Shown here piece by piece: positions 1 to 12,080 of a DNA stretch of 64,000 bases. Under the pieces are notes generated by a model. The model saw only the letters and a program-made list of their open reading frames with translations, was not told where the DNA came from and did no database searches. Origin of the DNA: Schistosoma mansoni (taxonomy: Eukaryota > Platyhelminthes > Trematoda > Strigeidida > Schistosomatidae); the NCBI RefSeq assembly GCF_000237925.1, contig NC_031502.1, positions 37,139,612 through 37,203,611 on the forward strand. Reading direction: 5' to 3'. How positions within the stretch are numbered: position 1 is the stretch's first letter; every line of letters starts with the position of its first letter. Made by a program: the position numbers and the translations under genes.

Positions 1-129
1 TTCCATACCAATCATTCTCTGTTCTCGTCCTCTTCTCTTCAGTCTTCTCAACCTTTTACCATCAGTATTTCACTTTCGATTGATGATTCATACTACTTAT
101 ATCTGTCGACATCATTAGCACACACCATA
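1..129 (-). mobile_element. Solo-LTR fossil, family L2, cut by window edge
   Basis: Read on the - strand, this is the 5' part of a dispersed repeat whose better copies lie at 14801-15077, 33509-33826 and 59403-59682. Those begin TGTGGTG and end CACTACA. The rest lies outside the window. Confidence 0.5.
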
Positions 130-379
130 GTAGTAACGGTAGCAACAATCCATTAAAAAATAGAATACAATAAATTATCTAAGTAATTGATCAATCATTT
201 ATTGCTTTTAATATTTCGGTCATTTTATTCTATTAATGACTAGTTATAAAGTACAAAAAAACAATGTAATGATATTAATGATGGTAATTTTTTTGATTGA
301 TTTTGTCTCATTTAATATAAAAAATTCCCTAATAATTCATTATTACTTTAATAAATTTTATTTTTATTCAATATGATTT

Positions 380-894
380 TGTTACATCCTGTGGAGATTT
401 ATGAATGGTAACTTTGAGAACTATTTATAGACCAATGTGGTATGTATATTTCCTATTGTATAGTTGTTAAGTAACTAAACTATGCGTACTCATGTTCCTC
501 TTACTATAAGCTTTCTTTTGACCTATAGACTATTATTGTAATAATTACCATTCCTGAGTTATACCCAGTCTATCAATTACTGATCCCCTATTCACAGACA
601 CATTTGGCTAAATCTTGTACAAATGTTATTTTCTATATTATGGTACGATGTGGTCAGTTTGTTTGGTATATAAACCCAGTATGATTGAAATAAATGATTC
701 ATATTGCAGAGGCTGTTATTAGTGTTCTAGACCTAACTCACTAGGCTAGGCAGATAGCAGGACCGACAAGTGTTCTAGACTGCTCATGCGGCTTTTGTGT
801 ATCATTGCTCTGATTGATAAATTCACTGCTCTCTGATAGGTGGTTTTATCACTCATATATAAATAGGGCACGTACGCCCTCACTCGAAATAACA
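380..894 (+). mobile_element. Solo LTR fossil (family L4)
   Basis: A 515-bp block begins TGTTA and ends TAACA, the short inverted ends typical of LTRs. It is flanked by the perfect 5-bp duplication gattt (375-379 and 895-899). Inside are two TATA-like motifs (about 670 and 856-864) and an AATAAA-like signal near 690, as in an LTR promoter and poly(A) region. No internal retroelement coding follows, so this is a solo LTR. The family is not identified; a Ty3/Gypsy or BEL/Pao origin is inferred from the 5-bp duplication. Confidence 0.7.
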
Positions 895-899
895 GATTT

Positions 900-1246
900 C
901 AGATTTCTTAAACTATATTTACTCTATTATTGAACAAAATTTGATAGTCAGTTCATTTTAGTTCTCATCTGATTGTTCAAATATTGAGTAGAATGTTTCA
1001 TTTGTACAATTATTTATAATGGTTACAATGTATAAATGTGGTTGAAAGAAAATGAAAATGATTGATAATGTTATAGAACTCTTGATCTATGTATATGAAG
1101 ATTCAAATTACAAAATGTAGAAATTAACAATGCTGACATTGAAATTGATTGATTATAGTGCTTTATGGAAAATAAGTGAATTTTTATGTAATAAAATTAA
1201 AAATGATCGAAGTTAAATGTGTAATATATTGAATTCCATCTTAGTA
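900..1246. other. No feature seen
   Basis: AT-rich sequence without a supported ORF or repeat. Confidence 0.6.
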
Positions 1247-1370
1247 GTCTAAAGGCTAGTTAGTTCGCCTCTAAATCTAGAAGTCCTAATTTCAACGTTT
1301 GGTAAAATTGCTAACGCATGTTAATAACGGATTTTAGACGATGACGAAACAGCCTTTCAGTGGTTACTAT
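1247..1370 (+). mobile_element. Old family B SINE remnant
   Basis: Decayed tRNA-like part followed by a ribozyme remnant (gacgaaacagcc, then cagtgg) in the same order as in better family B copies such as 47066-47395. Only the general pattern remains. Confidence 0.4.
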
Positions 1371-1700
1371 TGATCAATCTTTGTCCAATTAAAATTAGCC
1401 TATGAAGTATAATGGTTTACAACATGAATGCTGAGTTAATCAGACACCGAACAAAGTACATAACTCTTCCCTTCTCTCTCTCAAAATTTCATATTTAGAT
1501 TGCTATTAAAGATACAACTTCATTTCGTGTTTCCGAATTGAAGTCATAATTTTAGAAAATTCATTTACAGTCGAAGATAACATATAAAACAAACAATTTA
1601 GTATCTCTTTCATTCAATTTGAAATGAATCGAATTATCCCGTTGTTGATTTTTTGACTGAAATTCGGTCAGTAATGGTTGACATATGTAGATCCTTTGAA

Positions 1701-1845
1701 GATTGCCTCGATATAGCCGAAGTGATACAAATTAGTATGCACTGGATAACGCGATGGGATTTGAAGCGATCGGCAATCGGTTCTAGATATGAGGAGAACG
1801 TCAACCCAGAGATGACGGTACACCCAGCCAACGAGTTCCTTCGTA
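1701..1845 (+). mobile_element. Family A SINE fragment
   Basis: A short piece of the family A tail is joined to its tRNA-like part (ggataacgcgatgg, then the B-box region) and the first half of the ribozyme. The ribozyme core reads CCAACGAG instead of CTGACGAG, so this copy is inactive. Confidence 0.6.
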
Positions 1846-2675
1846 CCATCTCTCTTACACTCAATTTAGTTTATGTTAAATCTTGCCAAGCCCATTAATA
1901 AACTTATTTAACAAACAGCGTCATTCGAACAATAACAATTTATCCTTATCTTTGCATTATTGTTATCATATCTGTATGAACGTGTATAATTGATCACGTG
2001 TTACAACTAACATACAACCCTCCAACCGGCTTAAACGTTAGTTGCTTAAATTGCTCGATGAACAATCGCTTTCCTGTATATATGTGTTTGAATCTTATCA
2101 ATCCATACGAATTTTTATTCGACTTCCTATTCGCCTCTGTATTCACTCGCTCACTGGCTGGCTTGCTCACGTTTACTCCGATCCGCAGTTCTGTACGCAT
2201 TTACTGTCTGTGCTTGCAGCATAGTGATCTACGTTGTACAAAGATAAACTGTAGTCAACGCTCTGCATTGTCTTTTGAAATTTATATACCATTGGAAGTT
2301 ATATAATAACGGTTATCAAAACATGTGATATATTCGAAGTGAATCCACTACACAACATAGAATTCAACTGATAGTCAAATCACATTTACTCTAATTTAGT
2401 ACTCTCAATGCAGATTGTTTTAGGTTGTTTTGGTAGAGAGCTTATTAACGCAACAGCCAAATAAGTTTATTCACCAAACACCTTAATATAAACTTTCGTT
2501 CAAGTGATTTTTGACTAAATGAGATAACGTATTTCATGCTGGAGTAAACGTTGCTATTTAAGCTGATATTCAATGTTATATAAACTGCTTTATTATATTA
2601 TTCATTATATTAGGTATAAGATCAAGTTTGTAACTTGACAGTGAATGGTGTAAATTAGTCAAAATATTAAATTAT
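1846..2675. other. No supported gene
   Basis: Overlapping ORFs of 102 codons (+, 1998-2306) and 68 codons (-) exist here. Neither resembles a known protein nor has clear splice context, so both are taken as chance. Confidence 0.55.
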
Positions 2676-2679
2676 ATAC

Positions 2680-3053
2680 TGTAGACCATCAACATTGATA
2701 ATCTCTGTCTGATGATTGAAGGCCTACATGAGTTAGACGGAAATGGCGTGACGAAACAGCTAACTTCGAAGCCACACCTCGCGGTCAGCATCTAACGCGG
2801 ATTACCCCTTCGACGTATCAAAGTACTATGGCTGCTTTGAAGACCATATAACACAAAGGACGTCATTATGGAAATATATTAGTAAGAATGAGTACAGAGA
2901 AGATAGCGAGACCACCACCGCATGCGCCAGTTCATGGCATGCGATTGGCTGATGCGCGTTTGTTGTCCTTGAGCTTGATGATCTGTTCGATATTCACTGA
3001 CCTAATTGCAGGATGATTTGGCTGGGGCTCAGTGACATTTCACTGGCCCTACA
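2680..3053 (+). mobile_element. Solo LTR fossil (family L1, copy 1)
   Basis: A 374-bp repeat begins TGTAG and ends CTACA. Related copies lie at 12081-12462 (-) and 19657-20014 (+). The 4-bp flanks (atac, atat) nearly match. No internal retroelement sequence is attached. Classed as a solo LTR from TG...CA ends and the 4-bp target duplications of the other copies; the length would suit a BEL/Pao-type LTR, which is inference. A small non-autonomous DNA element is the alternative. Confidence 0.6.
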
Positions 3054-3057
3054 ATAT

Positions 3058-3799
3058 AACATGTCAACCAACTAGTCTCAGGTGAATGCCATCCCTAAAA
3101 TTTGGTTTTTAATCAATATTTGTATTAGGTTAACTAAAACAGTGTACTTCGTTCAATATCTATTCATCATTCTCTTCATCTACATTTGATAGTATATAGT
3201 CATGTGTGGCCTTTAAATAGTGAATTATCGAAAAGTAGTTTGTTCATAATTTGTTATCAAGCAACAGTATTGAACATACAGAGTAGAAAATCAATTTATT
3301 GTCATATAATAAACAATCATTTCATTTTACAATTGTTTATTTCGTTATGTATTATTCTTCTTTGGGGAAGAAGATTTATTTTAATATACATTATCATAGA
3401 ACAGATTATCTAAATAACAAAACAAACATTCGGGATTTAGTAATGAAAGCTTTTTAGATTTTGTTATGAAACAACATTGTACAATCCATATTTTTTTCCA
3501 TTGATTCAAGTTTATTGTATTTATCATGTTTACGAATATTATTGGATTGGGAGAAACAAGTATAGCACGAGACTTGTAGATCTATGAGCTTTCTAGAACA
3601 TGGCTTAGGATGGCAGAAATGTCTTCCAAAATATGTATGCACAACACCATCTAGTGGTGTTCAGGCCAATAAAGTATTAGTAATTTGGACAAGGCGCAAT
3701 ACAAAAGTTTAATACACTCCTTCTTTGAGATGCTAACATGCTTAGTCAGTTTAAAACAGATCTCAGTATTAAGTATCACGTTTTGCAACGTATACTAGA
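3058..3799. other. No feature seen
   Basis: AT-rich sequence; ORFs of 60-75 codons here have no recognisable content. Confidence 0.6.
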
Positions 3800-4078
3800 A
3801 GACGAGATAACAACTATAAAAACAACTGGAAGTGGTTTAAAGAAGTAATTACATCAACATCCCTAGAGATATTGGGCTCCGAAAAGCACCAATGCAAAGA
3901 ATAAATCTCTATATAAACTATGGGAACGATTCAAGAAAGAGGGAACTAGAAAACAGCAGCCAACAACAATGGAACAAAAGAAGAGCAAACTAATACACAG
4001 GTTGAGTATACAGAAGCGACAAAACAAATGAAGAAAAGTATTAGAGATGACAAGATTAGTTTTCAGTTTAAGTACCAA
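3800..4078 (+). mobile_element. RTE-type LINE fragment (between endonuclease and RT)
   Basis: The + strand translation, broken by stops, keeps ITSTSLEILGSEKH, then an ERGN-like stretch, then QVEYTEATKQMKKSIRDDK. I recognise this as the lysine-rich linker between endonuclease and reverse transcriptase in schistosome RTE-type LINEs. The copy is truncated at both ends and has several in-frame stops, so it is old. Confidence 0.65.
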
Positions 4079-4675
4079 GAAAGTTACTACGATTAAATAA
4101 AGAAAACATCATAAGTATACAGTTTACATTTTTTAAAATAATTTCATTTTATTGTAAATTTATCATTTTTTAATAAGATTGAGAGGAAAACCTAATCTTT
4201 TGAGGAACCTACCAGTATGATCAAATTTTAGGAAAATAACGACGACGGACGCATGCAAATTGATATGCCTCACTAAACAAAGCTTAGTAGCTTTTCTGCG
4301 TCAGAATAATTTATCAATTGAATTCATTGTTTTCTAACTGAATGACTTTCATTTAGGAACAAAAGAGACAAAATTTGAATAATGGTTATGGTCTAACTTG
4401 ATAGTTTCAAATAAATTAAGCTCTTAGTGGATTATGTATAATAATAAATTATTCATATATTTGTAATAATAACAAATAGGAGACCAGATTTCTGACATTT
4501 TGTGACTTAGTGTAAGTTGCTTCTTTAGAGTATAAATAATACTGAGGAACAAATCAAAATGTTTAATGCAATCATAACTAGTCCGATCCTGCTAATGCCA
4601 TATCATTCAGGTCAAAGATTAAACAATACGTGTATTTATTACAGTGAATTAGTTCAAATGTAAAAAAGATGGTAT
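4079..4675. other. No feature seen
   Basis: AT-rich spacer without supported genes or repeats. Confidence 0.6.
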
Positions 4676-4860
4676 TGTGTTGTGTTCTACTTATATCGAC
4701 ACAAGTAGTATATAAAGCTAGTCAGGAATAAAATTCTAGTGAAAGAAGCCCAAGAAGATCGAGAAGGAAGCAATGGGAACAGAAAACTATTGATATGAAA
4801 ATGCAGGAACATTGAAGTCTGAGATGATTGACTGATATTTGTGGAAGAAATGCAATGTCC
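4676..4860 (+). mobile_element. Solo-LTR fossil, family L2, 3' part lost
   Basis: Begins TGTGTTGTG and follows the family L2 order (tataagtag-like motif, then an aagaagatcgagaagg-like stretch). It fades before the usual CACTACA end. Confidence 0.5.
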
Positions 4861-5107
4861 TACTTACTAGGATATTAAAAAAAATTATTATTATCATTCT
4901 TATTACTATTATTATTCATCGATTATCATAGAGAATATTTACATGTAACTTTTAGTTCTTTAATTGTTTACCTTTTCCCGACAAAGAATATTATTATCCA
5001 ATTCACTCTATAAAAATCGATCATTTCAGGTATCCATATCTGAGCATCAAACAAATGGAACAGTGAGTTAAAGCTATAACTCATGGCTATGAGCAGTAGA
5101 TGTTTAT

Positions 5108-5150
5108 TGTGGTCTGAGCTACTGATATTGACAGATATAAGTAGTATGTA
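5108..5150 (+). mobile_element. L2 LTR end fused to a SINE
   Basis: 43 bp match the first bases of family L2 (TGTGGTCTGAGCTACTGAT) and then switch directly into the tRNA-like B box of a family A SINE. Confidence 0.5.
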
Positions 5151-5276
5151 CTGGGTTTGAGTCCCAGAGTGAACATCAAATCTGAGATACAGGTACATCG
5201 AGCTGACGAGTCCCAAATAGGACGAAACGCGCGTCCTGGATTCCAATGCTAGCCGCTATCCACCTTTGTTTACAAT
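5151..5276 (+). mobile_element. Family A SINE, 3' half with hammerhead
   Basis: Contains the B box (gggtttgagtccca), the family A linker and a full-length ribozyme, ending ctatccacctttg. The tRNA-like 5' half is replaced by the LTR piece at 5108-5150. Confidence 0.7.
5197..5241 (+). ncRNA. Hammerhead ribozyme (family A)
   Basis: All core bases are present: CTGACGA, helix II GUCC/GGAC, GAAA, and a GUC cleavage site before 5236. Helix I (atcgag with ctggat) has one mismatch. Helix III is very short, as in the known schistosome ribozymes. Confidence 0.65.
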
Positions 5277-5419
5277 AAATTTGTAAGAGTTTGTAATTTT
5301 TCTTTGTTTATGTTATGTGCTACAATTGATCAGTCTTTATGTGTATACTCAACTGATTTTTTCGATATTACCATTTAGTTACACGTTTTTAAGAAGGTTG
5401 AGTAATTAGGTACTATTGG

Positions 5420-5520
5420 GATTCAAGGCACCTGTTTTGTCCTATTTTGGACTCATCAGCTAGAAATAGCTACATTACAGTATTGATGATCATACAGAAA
5501 TTCTAAACCTAGATTTCAAC
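5420..5520 (-). mobile_element. Old family A SINE fragment
   Basis: The antisense copy keeps CTGATGA and a perfect GTCC/GGAC helix II, but GAAA has become AAAA. The adjoining linker and B-box region are strongly decayed. Confidence 0.5.
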
Positions 5521-5560
5521 GTTAACCATTATCCAACGTTGATAACAACAAAAATTTTTA

Positions 5561-6390
5561 TAGTCATAACAACAGTGAACAACACAGTTCTGAAGAACAT
5601 TGCTTGTTCAACGTAATTTTATAATACCAAACGCTTTCTCAAAAAAGCATAAGCTATATTTTGACCGTCTTCTATTTCACTTAGGTTTAAATAGGCATAT
5701 GATGGGTAGTTCGTTAAAACTATCTATTTGATAGTTCATATTCTAAAATGGTTTTCAAAAAGCACATTGATTATATACAAGTCAAAGAAAATTAATTGAT
5801 TTTTATATGTAACGCAATTGTTGAGTATACCAGTCTAAACTTTTCTGAATGAAGATTATACGTATTCTATTTATGATTACATGTATGCTGCAAAGACACT
5901 ACTATTTTATTTCTATTCAGTTGAATGTGTTTTGATATTTCAAAGATAAAAGAACACAGAAATCGTTTTTGATAGGGTAATAATCGAGAGAAAACCATGG
6001 TGATCTCATTTGTTTTCAAAGTAGTTTATGTAACAAAGATTGTTTGTTTATTCAGTCAGTCAGTTGTCTTGTAATAAATTTCATCTTAACTCTTCAGTTT
6101 ATGATCTAATTTCTTCTGTTAGAACTTCATATGAACACTTTCTTTATTACTTTTCAGCTTAAATTTTCTTGGCCAACCATGTATTACTGAATTCACTCTT
6201 CATTATATTCTCATATTTTAGGAACTTTCTCCTACTCGGTGTCGTGAGATTGTGTTGAGAATTTTATACTGTGCTAAACAGATGATGTTGAATATAGGCA
6301 ATATTAATAATAAATCCATTATTTGCGCAATATATATATATATATATATATCCTCAAGCACTCACAAAGCACACTTTACCGTTTTAATAC
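5561..6390. repeat. AT-rich spacer with (TA)n tract
   Basis: No gene seen. A (TA)n microsatellite of about 24 bases lies near 6329-6352. Confidence 0.7.
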
Positions 6391-6402
6391 ACATATAAAG
6401 TT

Positions 6403-6651
6403 CAGGAGGGGTTTCGTGGAGATTTCAGTATTTTCATAGTTGAAATCATGAGTCATTTGAAGCCGGCTCATTAGTCTATCGGTTAAGTGCTCTGGTGCGA
6501 GACTGGTAGGTACTGGGTTCGAATCTCGCGAGTGCAGGATAGTGGGTGCGCACTGGTGAGGAATCCCATAATAGGACGAAACGGCCGTCCAGTGCTTTTA
6601 GGTTTTCCTTGGTAGTCTAGCTTCAATTGACTCATGATTTCAACTATGAAA
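6403..6651 (+). mobile_element. Family B SINE, fold-back, with TSD
   Basis: A 249-bp unit sits between perfect 12-bp duplications acatataaagtt (6391-6402 and 6652-6663). From the left it holds an inverted copy of the family tail, a tRNA-like region (A box around ggctcattagtctatcgg, B box gggttcgaatctc), a hammerhead and the tail in sense direction. The ribozyme has lost its first core base (CTGAGGA became GTGAGGA). Because one duplication brackets both arms, the inverted tail was part of the inserted unit. Confidence 0.8.
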
Positions 6652-6663
6652 ACATATAAAGTT

Positions 6664-7221
6664 GTTTTTCTCCCACTTTTGGCTATATTTCTTTATATCT
6701 TAAAACTAAAATACGTCCGTCATTTTATTTTTCACCAAGCGTTTATTTCCCATTTATTCTTAAGTGTTTCTATGTAAAATAAAATTAGAAATAATTTTCA
6801 TGATGAGTATCATTGGAGAAGTCAATAGCTACTAGAAAAGTATTTTTCAAATTCCCAACTATCTTGATGGTACATGCGCAAGATATTATTTGATGATTTA
6901 CTCAAAGTTTTCAAATCTTCCACTGAATAGAATGTCATTGAGTTAATTATAAGAAATCTATCAGTCTACAATTTAAATTTTTTTGTATTCTAAAACAAAT
7001 TGCATTACTTCATCAATTGATTAAAGATAGTTGAAGAAAAATTAAATCAGACTAGTTATTAATTTTATAGATTGGTTTATTTCCTGATTAACTCTTGTTA
7101 GTATATGGGTTGATTGAAAAAACCATCTATGTCAACTGAACTTACAGATTAATTAAGTTTAATATGAAATTTATTAGTAAAATGAAAAATCTTTGTCTCA
7201 TTCTATTTGGAAATTATCACT
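6664..7221. other. No feature seen
   Basis: AT-rich spacer. Confidence 0.6.
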
Positions 7222-7550
7222 TTCAGAAGGGGGTTTGCGGATATTTTAGTAATTTTATAGTTAAAATCATGAATCAATTGAGGCCAGACCACCATGGAAA
7301 ACCTGGAAGCACTGAACGGCCGTTTCTTCCAAGTGTGGGACTCCTCAGCATTGTGCATTCACGATCCCGTCTCGCAAGATTCACGCACGCGAGCGCTTAA
7401 CCTCCAGACCAATGAGCCGGCATCCGACGATGTTAATGTCTAACTTCAACCAATCCACGAAGTTGAGCAATCGTCCACTATTGTCTTCAGTGAGTTACTA
7501 TCTCACAACAGACCCGTTTGAACTCAACTGGTCACTGCTTCTCATTTCGG
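7222..7550 (-). mobile_element. Family B SINE, near full length
   Basis: Antisense copy with tail, ribozyme, tRNA-like part and the roughly 150-bp 5' head (gttgagatagtaactcactg-like on the - strand). The ribozyme core CTGAGGA and GAAA remain, but the helix II closing pair is lost and the cleavage triplet is GUU. Confidence 0.7.
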
Positions 7551-7732
7551 CGTATGAAATAGAATTAAAGGCTCTTTATTAATTCTTCTGGTAATCACTT
7601 AATCAAACTTGTAAATTAATTACAAACTAAAAGTGACAGTTTACTACTTTATGTGTTAAAATGAAAATCACATATTTTGGTATTGATGATGGAATAAGTG
7701 TTTTGTAAAAAATCGAGTTATTATTATTATTA

Positions 7733-7860
7733 TCAAAAAGGGTTAGCGGGAATAGTCGAGTTTTATAATTTACAAAGTCATAACAATATTAATCTGCTCA
7801 CTGGTGACTAGTTTCCAAAGATGGTTCTCGAAGTTGTCATGCGAAAAACCATAATCAGTC
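7733..7860. mobile_element. Old family B fragment (inverted tail plus head)
   Basis: A degraded inverted tail (aaagggttagcgg...) is followed by ctcactggtgactag, the start of the family head. This is the same tail-inverted/head junction as in 61578-61970. Confidence 0.4.
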
Positions 7861-8146
7861 CAAACATGTCGAAGATAATCAATTACAGATTCTTCTCAAC
7901 AAGGATCTTAATGTCCTAACAGGAACATAATGAACTACTGAATATTTGGTAGCATTTTAATTTTAAAGGAATGTATTGTGAAGGTATTTTGTATTAGATA
8001 ATGAAGCTATTTGAGGAAGTAGGAATAATTATAAAATTTTATGTCTGTATTTGTGTTCATAAATTAACAGGGTTACTTATTAGAAACAATCAATATTGAA
8101 CTAACGAATCAGCGGATGATTAGCAATATTGTAATAAACACAAATG

Positions 8147-8358
8147 ATCAGAAAGGGGATTTTGTGGAGATTTCAGTAATTTAATAGTTTGATTCATGAG
8201 TCAATTGAAGCTAGACCATCATGGAAAACCTGAGGGCACTAGACGGCTTTTTCGTACAAGTGCGGGACTCTTCGGTAGTGCACATCCACTATTCCGTACG
8301 CGGGATTTGAAAACACTACCTTCGGTCTCGTGAGAGAACGCCTCACGCGCATTTTTTA
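8147..8358 (-). mobile_element. Family B SINE, truncated
   Basis: Antisense tail, ribozyme remnant and tRNA-like part. The core reads CCGAAGA where better copies have CTGAGGA, so it is inactive. Confidence 0.6.
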
Positions 8359-10064
8359 TACATTCAAATGTTTCATCCGCATTGTCATTCTCTATAGAAT
8401 GCAAACTACAAACTATAGTTAAGCAAATAAAATATACTGAACAGCGTTCGGAAAAACATCGACGTCATGTGATTCGAAAGTCGTATGATATAGTTGACTT
8501 TACTATAAAAAAATACACAATAATAATATTACAATAAAATGTATGATAGATAAATACGTCCCTTTAAAAACTTGATAAGCTTATCAAGTATAGCGATGAT
8601 AAATATACACAAAAATATCTTTTTTCAAACAGTTTTTTTAAAGTTGGGAAAAACCTAATTTTACTGACATTCCGAATATATATATAGTTTTCATGGTCTG
8701 TCGAATGGTGACCAGATTAGCCTTTCATAATACGCTTTCACAGTCAGTTTATGTGCCCATTACAAAGTTCATTCAAATGAACTAAGGAATTATTAAGTGT
8801 CAAACAATATGATATAGGCGAATATAATGAGATTAATCAAATAATAACCCATTGATGAAAAGTTATGTTAACTAATCTATAGACCAGTAATATTATTATA
8901 CATCTGTTATCATGCAATTTCTAGATCTTCAACCTGTATTTTTCAGGTTACAGAATTGTTTTTATGGTTTTGAACGATGTCTAATAATTCTTCACCAGTA
9001 AACAATCTCTGAAAACCTCACAAATCCTTTGAATATGTTGTCAGTTAGATGTTAGTTATCTGTTAATTCCAAAAATTCCAATACTCGTAATTTTTAATCC
9101 AATTCATTTATTTATAGTGAAAAGTCTATTCATCAACTTCACCATAGCAATCATACTGAAACTATGACATAATCTTTTTGCCACAAATGACGTAATTTTA
9201 AACACGTAAATATAGATTGACAAACGACATTTAATATTTTAATTTAGTTTGTTACCTAGTAAGTATTGTATCATTTTTCATTGCTTTTTTTATCGTTTGT
9301 CTCTAACTTCTGTCCATATCAGCATATATATATATATATACTAGCTGTCTTTATGCATACTGGAGAATAACTCCTGAAACCGTTCAAAAAAATAACTGTC
9401 TGGGTACATATTTTTTCTTGATGCTGACATAATTTATTTTATTTCATGATATGGCTGAAAGGTTCTAATAAATTTTATGTGCAACATTCTTCTTCATACT
9501 TCATTGTTGTATACGCTGACAATAAATATTGTCATTGCTGTTTTTATAGCTACTACTACCATAATTACGTTTTAGTTCTATAACTATATTACCCTGAATT
9601 CCTCTTGTGATGCTTTCCTCATGATTATACATAGTTTTGTCGAACCAATGATGTTACTTAGAGCGTAAATAAATAAAATCTCATATAAACGGATATCTGT
9701 ATGTGTGTATATGTTTGTCTCTATGTAAATTTGTTCTTCTAAACTGTCAAGTATATGTTGAAACATTAATTTCATAGTTACATATTGATATATTAAAATA
9801 AATTAGTATGTCAATGATAGAAAATATGATATATGTTGTACATTAATATACAACAATGTTGAATCACTGTATAAATTTTGCTTTTTGAATAATATTACTT
9901 TCAAGTAGGAAATAACCACTTTACTCTCCAAGATTTGTCTTGTCTAACTGCTAAAATGGGAATAAGTGGTAATGTGAAGTTGTTTTCACATAGACGTCTG
10001 AGAATAGTGTTATATATATATATATAACACTGAAATACTTATAAGAGGGACTTTGATAAAAAAA
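8359..10064. other. No gene seen; two (TA)n tracts
   Basis: AT-rich. (TA)n tracts lie near 9325-9340 and 10011-10026. A 63-codon ORF on the - strand at 9584-9775 looks like chance. Confidence 0.6.
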
Positions 10065-10077
10065 AACATCATGCATT

Positions 10078-10271
10078 CACTTAGTATTGTTTGTTTGAAT
10101 ATTCCCATTGATGCTTAGGACTGCAACTTGCGTTTGAAGCGAAAGATACCGGGTTCTAGTCCTAGAGTGAACATCAACTCCGAGATACAGGTACATCCAA
10201 CTGACGAGTCTCAAATAGGGTGAAACGCGCGTCCTGGATTCCACTGCTAGTCACTATCCATCTTTGCTTAT
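10078..10271 (+). mobile_element. Family A SINE (Sm-alpha-like) with 13-bp TSD
   Basis: A 194-bp unit lies between perfect 13-bp duplications aacatcatgcatt (10065-10077 and 10272-10284). It starts with about 47 bp of the family A tail in inverted orientation (cacttagtattgtttg...), jumps to the end of the tRNA-like region (tgcgtttgaagcg, B box gggttctagtcct), then runs through the linker, hammerhead and the sequence ending actatccatctttgctta. From memory the ribozyme region matches the schistosome Sm-alpha hammerhead. The long target duplication fits LINE-driven insertion. Helix I has one mismatch (A opposite C next to the core), so cleavage may be weak. Confidence 0.85.
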
Positions 10272-10284
10272 AACATCATGCATT

Positions 10285-10589
10285 GTTTTTATTATTACAG
10301 CTTTTGTTTGCATTTTATCTCCACTCAGCTTAGTTCTGCCTACTATTCTTATTTTCATAATATTGCGTGTACACTTATATTTAAAATAGAACTATATAAA
10401 ACTTCTTTATAAAGATTAAAATCATTCTGAAATAACGTTGCCGAATCACATCTTAAGTCTGTCATTATTTTTTATACAAGTAGATATAAATGAAGTACAA
10501 TTCTAAACATTATTTACGACTTTATTTGATTGCACTACTGATATTGCTAGACGATTTGAACTTCACAAATAACGTAGCTTTTATGTTCT
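10285..10589. other. No feature seen
   Basis: AT-rich spacer. Confidence 0.55.
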
Positions 10590-11345
10590 GTGCACAGCAA
10601 TAAATGCAGTTGGAGACAACCAGTGCAGTAACAGCCTCTGTAGTAGTAACTATCAATATTCACAAGGAAAATAGATAGGTCCTGTAATTTAGCAAAGTGA
10701 GCAGCAGCCATATCACATTTGATGGAGAGGCTCTGGAAGGGATAAAAGTGATAGCTTAATTGATAGAATCAATGATAAACAAGGAGGATGTGATACAGAT
10801 GTTAAGACACGGACTGACAAAATAGGAGCAGCATTCTTACAACCAAGGAATATCTGGAACTCAAAACAACTCTCAGTCAACATTTAAGTCAGAATTTTCA
10901 ACGCGAACGTCAGGGTAACTTTATTTAACGGGACTGAAATCTGGAGAACTACTACAACCATCATTTAAAAGATACAGGTATTTATAAAGTTGTTTACTCA
11001 AGTTACTCCAGATTCGTCAGCTGGATTCCATCAGAAACAACCTACTGTAGCATAGGACAAACCTACTTTCATTCGAAGTGTAAATTAAGAAATACTCCGA
11101 AGGTGGATAAGTTACATTTTACGGGATTCATCAAACTGAATCACAAGACAAGCCCTTATGTAGAGTCCTCAAAGTAAAAAATAGATAGGCCAAAGAATGT
11201 ATCGCACCAGGAATCGGAGGGAAACATCAAAATAATGAGTAGCACCTAGCAAGATCTTGAAAGGAGAGTCCAGTACGTTGTTGTTTGGAATGTCCTGGTC
11301 AGAAGCCTATGCTCTACGTGGGATAAAAGTCGTAAGTGTGTAACT
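10590..11345 (+). mobile_element. RTE-type LINE fragment, C-terminal third
   Basis: Translations in shifting + frames give ITFDGEALEG, then GAAFLQPRNIWNSKQLSVNI, then WRTTTTII, and near the end a form of MLVGGLCS...RRK. These are the thumb and C-terminal segments of schistosome RTE-type reverse transcriptases in the right order. Stops and frameshifts are frequent, so the copy is old. It ends in a gtaagtgtgtaac tail, a worn form of the short tandem tail at other 3' ends (13220-13430, 42883-43200). Confidence 0.8.
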
Positions 11346-12076
11346 GATAAATACCATAGTTATCTCATTGTGTTTGACAAATGTAAGTGTATCCAATCAA
11401 AATATTTTAGGTTTGAGAAACTTTGAGAAACTTAACCAAAGTACCGAGACAACTTTCCAGTGTACTTTCTCCAGTCAGTATATGTACTGTCAATGATGGA
11501 TTCATAAGTTAGCTATGGCCTTACGGGAACTAAATATAGACTATCTGAAAATGTCTTGACAGATTTTATTCTTCGTCATTTATTGATGACACTATTTTTA
11601 TGGATATTCTAAGTTGAACAACTATAATTGGTCTTCACGGTCGAATGATTAGTTCATGAATTCCAAACATGGATCCTCCTTTATTGCTGTAGTTGTAGGT
11701 AGGTCTTAAAGGAGACTTGATTGCTAAAACATTCGTATAATCATATTATTTGTTCAGTCAAATTGTCGTTCAGCTGATTACTACATTATAAAACATACAT
11801 AAAAATATGCTAATGTAGACTTTCATATGACATTAGTGAACTTGATCTGAAACGCTATGAGTTTTAACCAAAAATGTTTTAGTAAGCATCTGACACTTTG
11901 GAATAATCATGATGTTCTAAAAGAGGATATTATATTAGATAGGTTGCTAAAATACGCTTGGATCTTAATGTTTGTTATTTTTAACTCGAAATAGGAATGT
12001 CAATTTTCACATCTAGATGAAGTTGTAATTAGCTTGAAAATATTGTGTAAGCAATAGAGGTTCGATTCAAGTGTAT
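11346..12076. other. No feature seen
   Basis: AT-rich spacer. An 11-bp unit (tttgagaaact) is tandemly doubled near 11413. Confidence 0.55.
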
Positions 12077-12080
12077 ATAT

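Noticed and set aside
1998-2306. 102-codon ORF on the + strand
   Set aside because: No known family, no splice or start context, and an overlapping ORF on the other strand.
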